DNA of 64,000 bases, taken from positions 3,348,001 through 3,412,000 of the forward strand of contig NZ_CP155619.1 in the NCBI RefSeq assembly GCF_039697315.1, written 5' to 3'. The DNA is from Pseudomonas abietaniphila (GTDB taxonomy: Bacteria; Pseudomonadota; Gammaproteobacteria; Pseudomonadales; Pseudomonadaceae). Below the pieces are notes generated by a model. It was not told the origin of the DNA and ran no database searches. It saw only the letters and a list, made by a program, of their open reading frames with translations. Below, piece by piece: positions 28,963 through 37,849 of the stretch (position 1 is the first letter of the stretch; the number at the start of each line of letters is the position of its first letter). The position numbers and the translations under genes were made by a program.

Positions 28963-29703
28963 ATGAGCAGCACTGCACAAACGGCTGAAGGCGAGAAAAT
29001 CCTCATCGTTGACGATGACCCGGGTCTGAGCAGCCTGTTAGAACGCTTTTTCACCAGCAAAGGCTATCGTGCCCGTGCTGTGGCCAACGTTGAGCAAATG
29101 GACCGGCTGTTGGCTCGCGAAGTCTTCCACCTCGTGGTGCTGGATCTGATGCTGCCAGGCGAAGACGGCCTGTCCGCTTGCCGCAGACTGCGCGCCGCCA
29201 ACAATCAGGTTCCGATCATCATGCTGACCGCCAAGGGCGATGAGCTGAGCCGTATCAAGGGCCTGGAGCTGGGTGCGGACGATTATCTCGCCAAACCTTT
29301 CAACCCCGACGAGCTGATGGCGCGTGTCAAAGCGGTGCTGCGTCGCCAGACAGTACCGGTTCCCGGTGCGCCCGCCAGTGAAGACGAAACCGTCACCTTT
29401 GGTGATTACGAACTGTCGCTGGCGACCCGTGAGCTCAAGCGCGGCGATGAAGTGCACATGCTCACCACAGGCGAGTTCGCGGTGCTGAAGGCACTGGTCA
29501 TGCACGCCCGTGAGCCGCTGACGCGCGACAAGCTGATGAATCTGGCGCGCGGTCGTGAGTGGGACGCTCTGGAGCGCTCCATCGACGTCCAGATATCCCG
29601 TTTGCGTCGGCTGATCGAAGTGGATGCTGCCAAGCCGCGTTACATCCAGACAGTCTGGGGCGTGGGCTACGTGTTTGTTCCGGACGGCGCCAACAAGCAG
29701 TAA
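28963..29703 (+). CDS. ompR: OmpR-type response regulator (AmgR in P. aeruginosa)
   Basis: 246 residues. The receiver domain has acidic residues in 'ILIVDDDPGL', the phospho-acceptor Asp61 in 'VVLDLMLPGEDG' and Lys111 in 'DDYLAKPFNP'. The C-terminal winged helix has 'LTTGEFAVLKALVMHAREPL' and 'SIDVQISRLRRLIE'. Start 28963 has AAAGGAG upstream. The homologous P. aeruginosa pair beside tex is AmgR/AmgS, which responds to envelope stress from aminoglycosides. Its sensor follows after an unusually long 165-bp gap. Confidence 0.94.
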   Translation: MSSTAQTAEGEKILIVDDDPGLSSLLERFFTSKGYRARAVANVEQMDRLLAREVFHLVVLDLMLPGEDGLSACRRLRAANNQVPIIMLTAKGDELSRIKGLELGADDYLAKPFNPDELMARVKAVLRRQTVPVPGAPASEDETVTFGDYELSLATRELKRGDEVHMLTTGEFAVLKALVMHAREPLTRDKLMNLARGREWDALERSIDVQISRLRRLIEVDAAKPRYIQTVWGVGYVFVPDGANKQ

Positions 29704-29753
29704 CAGCAACAGACAGATTGCCTGTCAGGCGAACTGCACGCCTGCATAGCGAG

Positions 29754-29801
29754 CCAGTCACCTCGATGCTTTCGAAAGGAGCGAGGGGGTGACTGGTTTT
29801 T
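29754..29801 (+). terminator. intrinsic terminator-like hairpin between ompR and envZ
   Basis: CCAGTCACC (29754-29762) pairs with GGTGACTGG (29788-29796), with inner CCTCG/CGAGG pairing and a TTCGAA centre, then TTTTT (29797-29801). It lies 50 bp after the ompR stop and could attenuate readthrough into envZ. A REP fragment (29826-29850) follows it. Confidence 0.65.
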
Positions 29802-29868
29802 GCTGTCTCTTGTGATCCGCGAAATTTCGCGAGCCTGGCTCGCTCCTGCATAGTGTGTAGCTGCTGTT

Positions 29869-31182
29869 ATGAAAACACCGCTCTGGTTCCCGCAAAGCTT
29901 TTTCTCCCGCACCTTGTGGCTGGTCCTCATCGTCGTGCTGTTTTCCAAAGCGTTGACCCTGGTTTATCTTTTGATGAACGAGGACGTGCTGGTTGACCGT
30001 CAGTACAGCCACGGCGTGGCCCTGACCTTGCGGGCGTACTGGGCGGCGGACGAAAGCGACCGGCAGACCATCGCCGATGCGGCCGGTCTGATTCGCGTCG
30101 TGGGCGGCGGTGTTCCGGAGGGTGAGCAGCACTGGCCTTATTCGGAGATCTATCAGCGGCAGATGCAGGACGAACTGGGCGCCGACACCGAAGTTCGCCT
30201 GCGCGTTCATGCACCACCTGCGTTGTGGGTGCGAGCGCCCAGCCTCGGCGATGGCTGGCTGAAAGTCCCGTTGTATCCCCATCCGTTGCGTGGTCAGAAA
30301 ATCTGGAGCGTGCTGGGCTGGTTTCTGGCGATTGGCCTGTTATCCACTGCGTCAGCCTGGATTTTTGTCAGTCAGCTCAACCAGCCTCTCAAGCGTCTGG
30401 TCTTTGCCGCACGTCAGCTGGGGCAGGGGCGCAGCGTGCGATTGCCCGTCAGTGATACGCCCAGCGAAATGACCGAGGTCTATCGCGCGTTCAACCAGAT
30501 GGCCGAAGACGTCGAGCAGGCAGGGCAGGAGCGGGAGTTGATGCTGGCGGGCGTCTCTCATGACCTGCGGACGCCGTTGACGCGTCTGCGGTTATCGCTG
30601 GAATTGATGCCCAAGGACAATGAATTCATGGACGGGATGGTGCGCGACATTGAGGATATGGACGCCATCCTCGATCAGTTCCTGGCCTTCATCCGTGATG
30701 GTCGCGACGAAGAGGTCGAGGAGGTCAACCTCGTCGATTTGGTTCACGAAGTCGTTGCACCTTATAACAGCCCGGTCGAGCAGGTGCGCTTGTGCCTGGA
30801 GTCGATCCCGCCGTTCCCGCTGCGCCGGGTTTCCATGAAGCGCCTGCTCAATAACCTCATCGGCAACGCGATGCACCATGCCGGTGATGGCGTCGAGGTC
30901 GCCGCTTATGTGTCTGGAGACAGCGGCGCGCCGTACGTCGTGTTGAGCGTACTGGACCGCGGCATGGGAATCGACCCGTCGGAGCTCGAAGGCATCTTCA
31001 ACCCGTTCATCCGGGGTGACCGCGCCCGCAGCGGCAAGGGCACCGGACTTGGGCTGGCGATCGTCAAACGCATTGCCGCCATGCACGGCGGGAATGTGGA
31101 GTTGCGTAATCGATCGGGTGGCGGACTTGAGGCACGCGTACGCCTGCCGCTTGGTTTGATGTTGCCGCGGGATGCGGTGTAG
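29869..31182 (+). CDS. envZ: EnvZ-type sensor histidine kinase (AmgS in P. aeruginosa)
   Basis: 437-residue inner-membrane kinase. Membrane helices lie at about 14-35 and 146-168 and enclose a periplasmic domain of roughly 110 residues. A HAMP domain follows ('LNQPLKRLVFAARQLGQG'), then HisKA with phospho-acceptor His231 in 'LAGVSHDLRTPLTRLRL', and HATPase with N-box 'LLNNLIGNAMHHAG' and G-boxes 'DRGMGID' and 'GKGTGLGLAIV'. It phosphorylates the upstream regulator. The 165-bp gap with a hairpin suggests that its level is set separately from ompR. Confidence 0.93.
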   Translation: MKTPLWFPQSFFSRTLWLVLIVVLFSKALTLVYLLMNEDVLVDRQYSHGVALTLRAYWAADESDRQTIADAAGLIRVVGGGVPEGEQHWPYSEIYQRQMQDELGADTEVRLRVHAPPALWVRAPSLGDGWLKVPLYPHPLRGQKIWSVLGWFLAIGLLSTASAWIFVSQLNQPLKRLVFAARQLGQGRSVRLPVSDTPSEMTEVYRAFNQMAEDVEQAGQERELMLAGVSHDLRTPLTRLRLSLELMPKDNEFMDGMVRDIEDMDAILDQFLAFIRDGRDEEVEEVNLVDLVHEVVAPYNSPVEQVRLCLESIPPFPLRRVSMKRLLNNLIGNAMHHAGDGVEVAAYVSGDSGAPYVVLSVLDRGMGIDPSELEGIFNPFIRGDRARSGKGTGLGLAIVKRIAAMHGGNVELRNRSGGGLEARVRLPLGLMLPRDAV

Positions 31183-31309
31183 TAGAGAAACGGCCGCATG
31201 AGGGAAGGCACGGAGAGATTCCGCCGCCTTCGCGAATAGTCTTTGTCCCCAGCGAGCTGTCCAGTGCTCTCAATTCATTGAGCCAGCAAGAAATTTAAAC
31301 AGCTTTGCT

Positions 31310-31326
31310 AAAACGGAGCCGTTTTT
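31310..31326 (+). promoter_or_regulatory. hairpin enclosing the Shine-Dalgarno of the hypothetical gene
   Basis: AAAACG (31310-31315) and CGTTTT (31320-31325) can pair around a GAGC loop, so GGAG (31315-31318) and the first T of the TTG start lie in a small hairpin. The stem is only 6 bp and AT-rich, so it may be weak or temperature-sensitive. Confidence 0.4.
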
Positions 31327-31855
31327 GGCAACCTATTTCCCTGCGCTAACCATAGATGCACAGACTTACACGTTTGATCACCTTGATCCGTTCAGTTTTT
31401 CTTTCCACAGTCAGCTGGCGAAACGCGACCTGACCATCCATGTCACGTACTCCAATCACTGCTTCAGCAGGGGTTATGTCCCGGAATATCACCTTGTAGG
31501 TGAAGCGGTGATTGGGCACGGGGCAAGGGCCAGGTTCTTCTGCGCGACGCGCTACAGGTTGTCTTTAGAGTTACCTGCAGTGGTTGCGAGTCTCAATCAG
31601 CCGCACGTCAAGGTTTGGCAAACAGCTGCTCAGCGAAACTGGGTCTACTCGATACGGATCGAGAATCCGGAAGGTCCCTATCACGTATTTTTTGAAGTCA
31701 GGCGTGCTGCGAGTGATAGGCCGCAAGACCTGAATCTTGTCGTGGAGAGCGCTTATCACCAGACTGAAGCAGCGCCAAAGGTTTTTGGACGCATGGGGTT
31801 CATGTTGCTTTGCAGCAAAATTTATTTACGCCAACCGATCACGACCAAACGCTAG
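31325..31855 (+). CDS. hypothetical protein, TTG start, low GC
   Basis: 176 residues of no known fold that I can name. No signal peptide or membrane helix is seen. Aromatic-rich strands alternate ('ATYFPALTIDAQTYTFDHLD', 'RNWVYSIRIENPEGPYHVFF'), and one Cys-containing stretch reads 'VTYSNHCFSRGY'. It resembles in style short phage- or plasmid-associated proteins sometimes labelled stationary-phase growth adaptation proteins, but I would not assign that. The only good start is TTG at 31325, 6 nt after GGAG. G+C is about 50% in the two 60-base lines I counted, clearly below the neighbours, which suggests transfer. It is a single gene with its own terminator. Confidence 0.7.
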   Translation: MATYFPALTIDAQTYTFDHLDPFSFSFHSQLAKRDLTIHVTYSNHCFSRGYVPEYHLVGEAVIGHGARARFFCATRYRLSLELPAVVASLNQPHVKVWQTAAQRNWVYSIRIENPEGPYHVFFEVRRAASDRPQDLNLVVESAYHQTEAAPKVFGRMGFMLLCSKIYLRQPITTKR

Positions 31856-31864
31856 CGACATAAA

Positions 31865-31892
31865 CGAAAAAAGACGCTCCAGGCGTCTTTTT
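31865..31892 (+). terminator. Rho-independent terminator of the hypothetical gene
   Basis: AAGACGC-TCCAG-GCGTCTT (31871-31889) is preceded by A's and followed by TTTTT. It ends the transcript 10-35 bp after the stop. The rest of the gap to rimK (31893-32041) shows no gene. Confidence 0.85.
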
Positions 31893-32041
31893 CGTAATCG
31901 GTAAAGCAGATCCGGACACCACTTACGAACCGCCTTGCGCGGTTACGGCTTTCGCCGATGGGAAGCGCTCAATCTCATCCGGTCAGTCGCTTCGATGGCG
32001 TCCATGGTAATAGGCGTTGCCCATATCGTCAATCTGACGAA

Positions 32042-32947
32042 TCAGCCCTTACCCTTCGTCCGTGTCATGTGCGGTCCACCGTTTTTCTCGATGTACTGAA
32101 TGATCATCCCCGCCACGTCCTTGCCGGTGGTGGTTTCGATGCCTTCCAGGCCTGGCGAGGAGTTCACCTCCATCACCAGCGGGCCGTGGTTGGAGCGCAG
32201 GATGTCCACGCCCGCGACGCTCAGTCCCATGACCTTGGCGGCACGGATGGCGGTCATGCGTTCTTCCGGCGTGATCTTGATCAGGCTGGCTGTGCCGCCC
32301 CGGTGCAGGTTTGAGCGGAACTCGCCGGGTTTGGCCTGGCGCATCATCGACGCGATGACCTTGTCCCCTACCACGAAGCAGCGAATATCTGCGCCACCGG
32401 CTTCCTTGATGTACTCCTGAACCATGATGTCCTGCTTGAGGCCCATGAAGGCTTCGATCACGGATTCCGCTGCGGTTGCTGTTTCGCACAGCACCACGCC
32501 GATGCCCTGAGTGCCTTCCAGCACTTTGATCACCAGCGGCGCACCGTTGACCATCTGGATAAGGTCCGGGATGTCGTCGGGAGAATGCGCGAAACCGGTC
32601 ACGGGCAAGCCGATACCGCGCCGAGACAGCAGCTGCAGCGAGCGCAGTTTGTCCCGTGAGCGGGCGATGGCGACGGATTCGTTCAGCGGAAACACGCCCA
32701 TCATTTCGAACTGACGCAACACGGCGCAACCGTAGAAGGTCACGGAAGCACCGATCCGCGGGATGACCGCGTCAAAGCCTTCCAGGGGTTTTCCTCGGTA
32801 GTGAATCTGCGGCTTATGACTGGCAATGTTCATATAGGCGCGCAGGGTATCGATCACCACGACCTCGTGGCCACGCTGAATACCAGCTTCGACCAGGCGA
32901 CGAGTTGAATACAGACGCGGGTTTCGCGAAAGCACAGCGATCTTCAT
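32042..32947 (-). CDS. rimK: ribosomal protein S6--L-glutamate ligase
   Basis: ATP-grasp ligase of 301 residues that adds glutamate to the C-terminus of ribosomal protein S6. It opens '[20 protein letters not shown]', and the ATP-grasp motifs include '[20 protein letters not shown]', '[20 protein letters not shown]', '[11 protein letters not shown]' and '[15 protein letters not shown]'. In P. fluorescens RimK-dependent S6 glutamation remodels the proteome and affects host colonisation (published for the rim operon). Its ATG overlaps the rimB stop by 4 bp. The C-terminus is short, ending 'TRTKGKG'. Confidence 0.95.
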   Translation of the reverse strand: MKIAVLSRNPRLYSTRRLVEAGIQRGHEVVVIDTLRAYMNIASHKPQIHYRGKPLEGFDAVIPRIGASVTFYGCAVLRQFEMMGVFPLNESVAIARSRDKLRSLQLLSRRGIGLPVTGFAHSPDDIPDLIQMVNGAPLVIKVLEGTQGIGVVLCETATAAESVIEAFMGLKQDIMVQEYIKEAGGADIRCFVVGDKVIASMMRQAKPGEFRSNLHRGGTASLIKITPEERMTAIRAAKVMGLSVAGVDILRSNHGPLVMEVNSSPGLEGIETTTGKDVAGMIIQYIEKNGGPHMTRTKGKG

Positions 32948-33426
32948 GCAACACCTGTGGCAGAGGAATTAGAGGCCGGAAACACCGGCTTGTCCTGAAC
33001 ATAAGTAATGCCCGGATTGACCACCAACTGGCCGTCAATCAGGGCTTTGGAACCCAGTAACAATCGGTAGCGCATGGCCTTGCGGCACGCCAGCGTGAAC
33101 TCCACCGGCCAGACGCGATCACCCAGCGCCAGCGTCGTGCGAATCACATAACGCACCTGTGCGTGACCGTTGGAGCTTTTGATGGTTTTCATCGCCACCA
33201 GTTGAGCCTCGCAACGTCGATGGCGCAGTTGCACCACCGTGCCCAGATGCGCGTTGAAGCGCACCCATTTCTCGCCGTCGCGTTCGAAGGGTTCGATTTC
33301 CGTGGCGTGCAGACTGGACGTGCTGGCCCCGGTGTCGATCTTCGCGCGCAGACCGGCAACCCCCAAGTTGGGCAGCGCCACCCATTCGCGAAGGCCGATG
33401 ACAGTGAGATGGTCGAATGTTTTCAA
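32944..33426 (-). CDS. rimB: retropepsin-like ATP-dependent zinc protease-family protein (RimB)
   Basis: 160-residue aspartic-protease-like protein. The catalytic motif is '[16 protein letters not shown]' (D-T-G-A), followed by flap-like strands and '[20 protein letters not shown]'. In P. fluorescens RimB sits with RimK and modulates S6 glutamation. The start is a TTG at 33426 ('[12 protein letters not shown]'), with GGAA about 8 nt upstream; no ATG or GTG fits. It overlaps rimK by 4 bp. No upstream rimA-like gene is visible in the 324-bp gap. Confidence 0.85.
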   Translation of the reverse strand: MKTFDHLTVIGLREWVALPNLGVAGLRAKIDTGASTSSLHATEIEPFERDGEKWVRFNAHLGTVVQLRHRRCEAQLVAMKTIKSSNGHAQVRYVIRTTLALGDRVWPVEFTLACRKAMRYRLLLGSKALIDGQLVVNPGITYVQDKPVFPASNSSATGVA

Positions 33427-33750
33427 AGCGATTCCGTACGTTGCGCGTTCTGCCTGACACCAGATTCAAGCTGGGCCAATGCCTTGGATGCAGCGCTGAC
33501 AACCCGTGTCCTGCATCAGAAAATTCCGCAGTCGACGAAAAGGTCCCGTTAACAGGCGTACGCGACGCCTGACCGGTGACTCTAACGCTCAACTCGGTCC
33601 ACATTGTGACAATCCCGGGAACGATAGCCTGATGAACACCAGAACGCATTCCCTCACTTGCAAGCGGGGGATTCTAACCAAGGCTTGAGATTACTGCGTG
33701 CTCGGCGTTGCGTAGTACAGTTCTGACTATCACCAGATCGAGGAATTCAG
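33427..33750. other. 324-bp intergenic region between rimB and hslR
   Basis: It holds the divergent promoters of rimB-rimK and hslR. Frames open here are only out-of-frame extensions of neighbours with no ribosome-binding site. TTGAGA at 33685-33690 could be a -35 for hslR, but no -10 stands at 16-18 bp. No REP or terminator is seen. Confidence 0.5.
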
Positions 33751-34152
33751 ATGACACAAAAGTCGGATGAGGATGACAAGGTTCGCTTGGACAAATGGCT
33801 GTGGGCTGCGCGTTTTTTCAAAACGCGTGCGCTGGCCAAAGCTGCAATCGAAAGCGGCAAGGTGCATTGCCGGGGCGAACGGTGCAAACCGGGCAAGGAG
33901 CCCCGTGTTGGCGACGAGTTTCAGATCCGGGCGGGGTTCGATGAGCGCACCGTGGTGGTCAAGGCGTTGTCAATCGTGCGTCGTGGGGCTCCGGAAGCTC
34001 AACTGCTTTACAGCGAAACCCCGGAAAGCCTGGCCAAGCGCGAGCAGGCGGCCGAGATGCGCAAGGCGGGCAGCCTGGGCGTCACGACCGATGGCAAACC
34101 CACCAAGAAGCAGCGCCGCCAATTGTTCCAGTTTCATTCCGGGGATGATTGA
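33751..34152 (+). CDS. hslR: heat shock protein 15, ribosome-associated S4-domain protein
   Basis: 133 residues with an S4 RNA-binding domain at about 8-65 ('VRLDKWLWAARFFKTRALAK'; 'IESGKVHCRGERCKPGKEPR'). The basic C-terminal tail ends 'KKQRRQLFQFHSGDD'. Hsp15 binds free 50S subunits that carry stalled nascent chain-tRNA and helps recycle them. Start 33751 has GAGGAATTC upstream. hslO (Hsp33) is two genes away, as in many gamma-proteobacteria, although here a PAP2 phosphatase on the other strand intervenes. Confidence 0.93.
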   Translation: MTQKSDEDDKVRLDKWLWAARFFKTRALAKAAIESGKVHCRGERCKPGKEPRVGDEFQIRAGFDERTVVVKALSIVRRGAPEAQLLYSETPESLAKREQAAEMRKAGSLGVTTDGKPTKKQRRQLFQFHSGDD

Positions 34153-34186
34153 GCCGGTGGCAAACTCATTTCTGGTGACTGAACGG

Positions 34187-34214
34187 ACTGTGGGAGTGAA
34201 TTCACTCCCACAGT
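34187..34214. repeat. 28-bp perfect palindrome of REP origin between hslR and the PAP2 gene
   Basis: ACTGTGGGAGTGAA is followed directly by its exact reverse complement. It sits between two convergent genes and may stop or stabilise both transcripts. No T run follows. Confidence 0.75.
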
Positions 34215-34240
34215 ACAAGCGCTGGCTGAGCGTTACGAGC

Positions 34241-35050
34241 TTAAACGCGAGCCCCAGGTTTCATGATGCTCAGGCAACGAATCAACGGTAGGCGGCCAAA
34301 CAGATTGAAGATCGGTTCCGTCACGCGCAGCAGGAACCGGGTCGCGATCGCCGCAAAGGGCGTGTAGCAACTCCAGCCCAACGCCAGCAGTGCGATCATC
34401 ACGCCGCCGATGTAGTCGTCCTGTCCCCAATGCGCGCCGGCCACTAAGCGCGGCATCATGAACAGCAAAGCGAGAGCCCAGATAATCACGCGTTGACCGA
34501 TTGAGCAGCTATAGACAGTCATGAACATCGCCCAGATCAGCAACACCGAGGCATGGTCGCCCGGGAAGCTCTGGCTGGATCGGTCTTTGAGCTGCCATTT
34601 GTCTTCGAGGGTCGGGAACACTTCGCTGAGTTTGATGGCGTTAGGGATCACCACCGACGCGCTGTCATGCTGCAGCGAGGAGTGATCGATGATTTTGGAA
34701 AAGACCGTACGGATGATCAGCAGCAGGATCAGCGTCAGCACGAAGCCAATCAGGGCTGCACGGGTCTGAACGGTCTTGAACACCCAATCACCTTTGATCA
34801 GCAGCATCAGCAGGATCAGGCCGACCACGATATCGAAGGGGCGCATACTGGCAACTGTCCAGGTCCAGAGCCACACTTTGTTTTCCAGCAATGGCCGATT
34901 CAGCAGATGGAAAAACCATTCGTCGAATCGGGTGAAAAGGGCATGACCCGTAGGCCAGATCCACACCAGCAGCAGCGCCAGCGCCACGAGATTACACAGC
35001 AGGAATTTTTTGGCGTTCCACTTGGGTTGGAAGAGCGCGGGATAGTCCAT
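34241..35050 (-). CDS. PAP2-family membrane phosphatase
   Basis: 269 residues with about six membrane segments. The PAP2 phosphatase motifs are present: a K-x6-RP-like region 'KWQLKDRSSQ', then 'SFPGDHASVLL' with the catalytic His, and 'PRLVAGAHWGQDDYIGG' with the second His. The active site should face the periplasm; lipid phosphates (undecaprenyl-PP, phosphatidate or lipid A) are plausible substrates, but the sequence does not tell which. The ATG at 35050 has a GGGG ribosome-binding site. It is divergent from hslO with a 99-bp gap. Confidence 0.88.
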   Translation of the reverse strand: MDYPALFQPKWNAKKFLLCNLVALALLLVWIWPTGHALFTRFDEWFFHLLNRPLLENKVWLWTWTVASMRPFDIVVGLILLMLLIKGDWVFKTVQTRAALIGFVLTLILLLIIRTVFSKIIDHSSLQHDSASVVIPNAIKLSEVFPTLEDKWQLKDRSSQSFPGDHASVLLIWAMFMTVYSCSIGQRVIIWALALLFMMPRLVAGAHWGQDDYIGGVMIALLALGWSCYTPFAAIATRFLLRVTEPIFNLFGRLPLIRCLSIMKPGARV

Positions 35051-35149
35051 AAAATGCCCCCATCGGCATGACAATGCACCAAGCGGTGCTAAACCGCGTT
35101 TTATAGGCGTTTGTCATCAACTTGTCATTACTTCAGATACCTATTTTCT

Positions 35150-36052
35150 ATGCATGATTTCCCGGATATCGATTACACCCAGCGTTTCATCTTCGACGAG
35201 AGCGACGTTCGCGGTGAGCTCGTGGCACTGGAACGCAGCTACGCCGAAGTGCTCGCCAAGCACCCGTACCCGGAGCCGGTGGCAGAATTGCTGGGCGAGA
35301 TGCTCGCTGCGGCAGCCTTGCTGGTCGGTACGCTGAAGTTTGACGGCCTGCTGGTCTTGCAGGCACGGTCCCTGGGCCCAGTTTCGCTGTTGATGGTGGA
35401 ATGCTCCAGTGAACGTGAGATTCGTGGCATCGCCCGTTACAACGAAAGCCTGATCACTGCGGATGCCACGCTCCAGGAGCTGATGCCTGACGGCGACCTG
35501 ACCATGACCATAGACCCGCGTCAGGGTAAACGCTATCAGGGGATCGTCGGCCTGGACGGCGTCGATCTGTCGGCTTGCCTGTCCAGCTACTTCGTGATGT
35601 CCGAGCAATTGCCTACACGGTTCTGGATTAAGGCCGACGGCAAGCGCGCGCGTGGCCTGCTGCTCCAACAGTTGCCACCCGCTCGCCTCACTGACCCGGA
35701 AGAGCGCGAAGCCAGCTGGCAACACGCCAATACGCTGGTCGACACCCTGACAGCCGAAGAGCTGTTGAGCCTGAACAACGAAACCGTGCTGCACCGTCTG
35801 TTCCACGAAGATGCCGTGCGCATGTTCGATATCCAGCCGCTGGTGTTCCGTTGCAGCTGCTCGCGCGAACGTTCGGCCAACGCTCTGGTCAGTCTTGGTC
35901 TGGAAGATGCACAGCAGTTGGTGATCGAGCACAACGGCACCGTTGAGATCGATTGCCAGTTCTGCAACCAGCGCTACCTTTTCGACGCAACCGATGTAGC
36001 GCAGCTGTTCGCAGGCGGTGGAGTCGATACGCCGTCGGACACCCGTCACTGA
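35150..36052 (+). CDS. hslO: Hsp33 redox-regulated chaperone
   Basis: 300-residue cytoplasmic holdase activated by oxidation. The C-terminal zinc-binding redox switch is visible as CxC and CxxC: '[13 protein letters not shown]' and '[12 protein letters not shown]'. The N-terminal core has '[16 protein letters not shown]' and '[12 protein letters not shown]'. The ATG at 35150 gives the family length, although its Shine-Dalgarno sequence is poor. A TTG at 35111 in frame would add 13 residues. pckA follows 203 bp downstream. Confidence 0.95.
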   Translation: MHDFPDIDYTQRFIFDESDVRGELVALERSYAEVLAKHPYPEPVAELLGEMLAAAALLVGTLKFDGLLVLQARSLGPVSLLMVECSSEREIRGIARYNESLITADATLQELMPDGDLTMTIDPRQGKRYQGIVGLDGVDLSACLSSYFVMSEQLPTRFWIKADGKRARGLLLQQLPPARLTDPEEREASWQHANTLVDTLTAEELLSLNNETVLHRLFHEDAVRMFDIQPLVFRCSCSRERSANALVSLGLEDAQQLVIEHNGTVEIDCQFCNQRYLFDATDVAQLFAGGGVDTPSDTRH

Positions 36053-36213
36053 TGTAGTTTTTATGTAGTGCCGGGACCGGGCTGAATGGTTTCCGCCCAG
36101 CGGGCCGCGTTCTTCATTATGTAGTTCTGACAGGAGGGCCCTACCTTTTTTGGGCTTTTCTGGCATAATCCGGCCCACTTTTCAGCTGTAGTAGTTTGGG
36201 TTTTTCTACTACA
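36053..36213 (+). promoter_or_regulatory. pckA control region with TGTAGT repeats, extended -10 and leader hairpin
   Basis: TGTAGT occurs at 36053, 36064, 36120 and 36187, and the inverse ACTACA at 36208. TGTAGTAG (36187-36194) and CTACTACA (36206-36213) form an 8-bp inverted repeat. TGGCATAAT (36161-36169) is an extended -10 (TGn plus CATAAT) with no strong -35. Transcription from it would start about 80 bp before the pckA ATG and would include the inverted repeat. Confidence 0.5.
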
Positions 36214-36255
36214 AAACGTTTGGAGCACTCGGCCAGCGGGCCGACGGGGAATCTC

Positions 36256-37797
36256 ATGACGCAAGCCAATAACGCCGTTCACACCGATCTCAGTGTCGAC
36301 GATCTGGTTAAAGAAGCCCTCAAACGCGAAGAAGGCGTCCTGTCCGATACTGGCGCACTCGTCGTGGAAACTGGCCATCGCACCGGTCGTTCGCCAGTTG
36401 ATCGCTTCATCGTTGAAGAACCATCCACTCAGGACGCTATCGCCTGGGGCCCGATCAACCGCAAGTTTCCTGCCGACAAGTTCGATGCCCTGTGGGCGCG
36501 TGTCGAGGCATTCAACAACGCTCAGGAACACTTCGTCTCCCACGTTCACGTAGGCGCTGCCGAGGATCACTACCTCGCCGTCAAGATGACCACCCAGACC
36601 GCCTGGCAAAACCTGTTCGGTCGTTGCCTGTTCATTAACCCGGCCCAGTACAACCCTGCTGGTCGCCAGGAATGGCAGGTTCTGAACGTCGCCAACTTCG
36701 AATGCGTTCCAGAGCGTGACGGCACCAACTCCGACGGTTGCGTCATCCTCAACTTCGCACAGAAAAAAGTGCTGATCGCAGGCATGCGTTACGCCGGCGA
36801 GATGAAGAAAGCGATGTTCTCGGTGCAGAACTTCCTGCTCCCTGCCGCAGATGTGCTGCCAATGCACTGCGCTGCCAACATCGGTGAAGAGGGCGATGTG
36901 ACCCTGTTCTTCGGTCTGTCCGGCACGGGTAAAACCACCCTGTCTGCAGACGAGAGCCGTTACCTGATCGGTGACGACGAGCACGGCTGGGGCGAAGGCG
37001 TTGTGTTCAACATCGAAGGCGGTTGCTATGCCAAGTGCATCGACCTCTCCGAGAAGAACGAGCCTGTCATCTGGAAAGCCATCAAGCACGGCGCCGTGCT
37101 GGAAAACGTCGTCCTGGACGCCAACGGCCACGCCGACTACGCAGACGGCAGCCTGACCCAGAACAGCCGCGCGGCCTACCCGCTGGAGCACGTTGAAAAA
37201 CGCTCCGAGAAGAACCTGGGCGGCGAGCCAAACGCTGTGATCTTCCTGACCTGCGACCTGACCGGCGTTCTGCCGCCAGTGTCGATCCTCAGCGAAGAAC
37301 AAGCGGCTTACCACTTCCTGTCGGGTTACACCGCGCTGGTCGGTTCGACCGAAATGGGCTCGGGCGCTGGCATCAAGTCGACCTTCTCCACCTGCTTCGG
37401 CGCGCCGTTCTTCCCGCGTCCGGCTGGCGAATACGCCGAGCTGCTGATCAAGCGTATCCGCGGCTTCGGCTCCAAGGTCTACCTGGTCAACACCGGCTGG
37501 ACCGGCGGCGGCTACGGCGTCGGCAAGCGCTTCAACATCCCGACCACGCGTGGCGTTATTGCAGCCATCCAGAGCGGCGCGCTGATCGGTGCAGAAACCG
37601 AGCACCTGGACACCGTCAACCTGAACGTACCGAAGTCGGTTCCAGGCGTCGACACCGCACTGCTCAACCCGCGCAATACCTGGGCTGACAAAGCAGCGTA
37701 CGACGAAGCCGCCAAAGCGCTGGCCAGTCTGTTCATCGAGAACTTCAAGAAGTTCGACGTGAGCGACGCGATCAAGGCAGCCGGTCCCAAGCTGTAA
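36256..37797 (+). CDS. pckA: phosphoenolpyruvate carboxykinase (ATP)
   Basis: 513-residue gluconeogenic enzyme converting oxaloacetate and ATP to phosphoenolpyruvate. The kinase P-loop '[16 protein letters not shown]' lies at about 226-241, the metal-binding '[17 protein letters not shown]' follows, and substrate-site stretches include '[13 protein letters not shown]' and 'CYAKCIDLS'. The ATG at 36256 has GGGGA upstream; the frame opens further back but runs through the leader. It is monocistronic and has a strong terminator. It would be needed for growth on C4-dicarboxylates, which the dctBD system in this window senses. Confidence 0.96.
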   Translation: MTQANNAVHTDLSVDDLVKEALKREEGVLSDTGALVVETGHRTGRSPVDRFIVEEPSTQDAIAWGPINRKFPADKFDALWARVEAFNNAQEHFVSHVHVGAAEDHYLAVKMTTQTAWQNLFGRCLFINPAQYNPAGRQEWQVLNVANFECVPERDGTNSDGCVILNFAQKKVLIAGMRYAGEMKKAMFSVQNFLLPAADVLPMHCAANIGEEGDVTLFFGLSGTGKTTLSADESRYLIGDDEHGWGEGVVFNIEGGCYAKCIDLSEKNEPVIWKAIKHGAVLENVVLDANGHADYADGSLTQNSRAAYPLEHVEKRSEKNLGGEPNAVIFLTCDLTGVLPPVSILSEEQAAYHFLSGYTALVGSTEMGSGAGIKSTFSTCFGAPFFPRPAGEYAELLIKRIRGFGSKVYLVNTGWTGGGYGVGKRFNIPTTRGVIAAIQSGALIGAETEHLDTVNLNVPKSVPGVDTALLNPRNTWADKAAYDEAAKALASLFIENFKKFDVSDAIKAAGPKL

Positions 37798-37814
37798 GCG
37801 TGGATTCTGCTGAA

Positions 37815-37846
37815 TAAAAAACCGCCCCTCGGGGCGGTTTTTTTAT
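37815..37846 (+). terminator. Rho-independent terminator of pckA
   Basis: ACCGCCCC-TC-GGGGCGGT (37821-37838) is preceded by six A's and followed by seven T's. It lies about 20 bp after the stop. Confidence 0.93.
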
Positions 37847-37849
37847 GTT

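Noticed and set aside
31897..32041. Gene remnant downstream of rimK
   Set aside because: A short open stretch reads plausibly for about 18 codons but has no start, ribosome-binding site or recognisable family.
36061..37605. Long minus-strand open frame opposite pckA
   Set aside because: Shadow of pckA without start signals; pckA has its P-loop and correct length.
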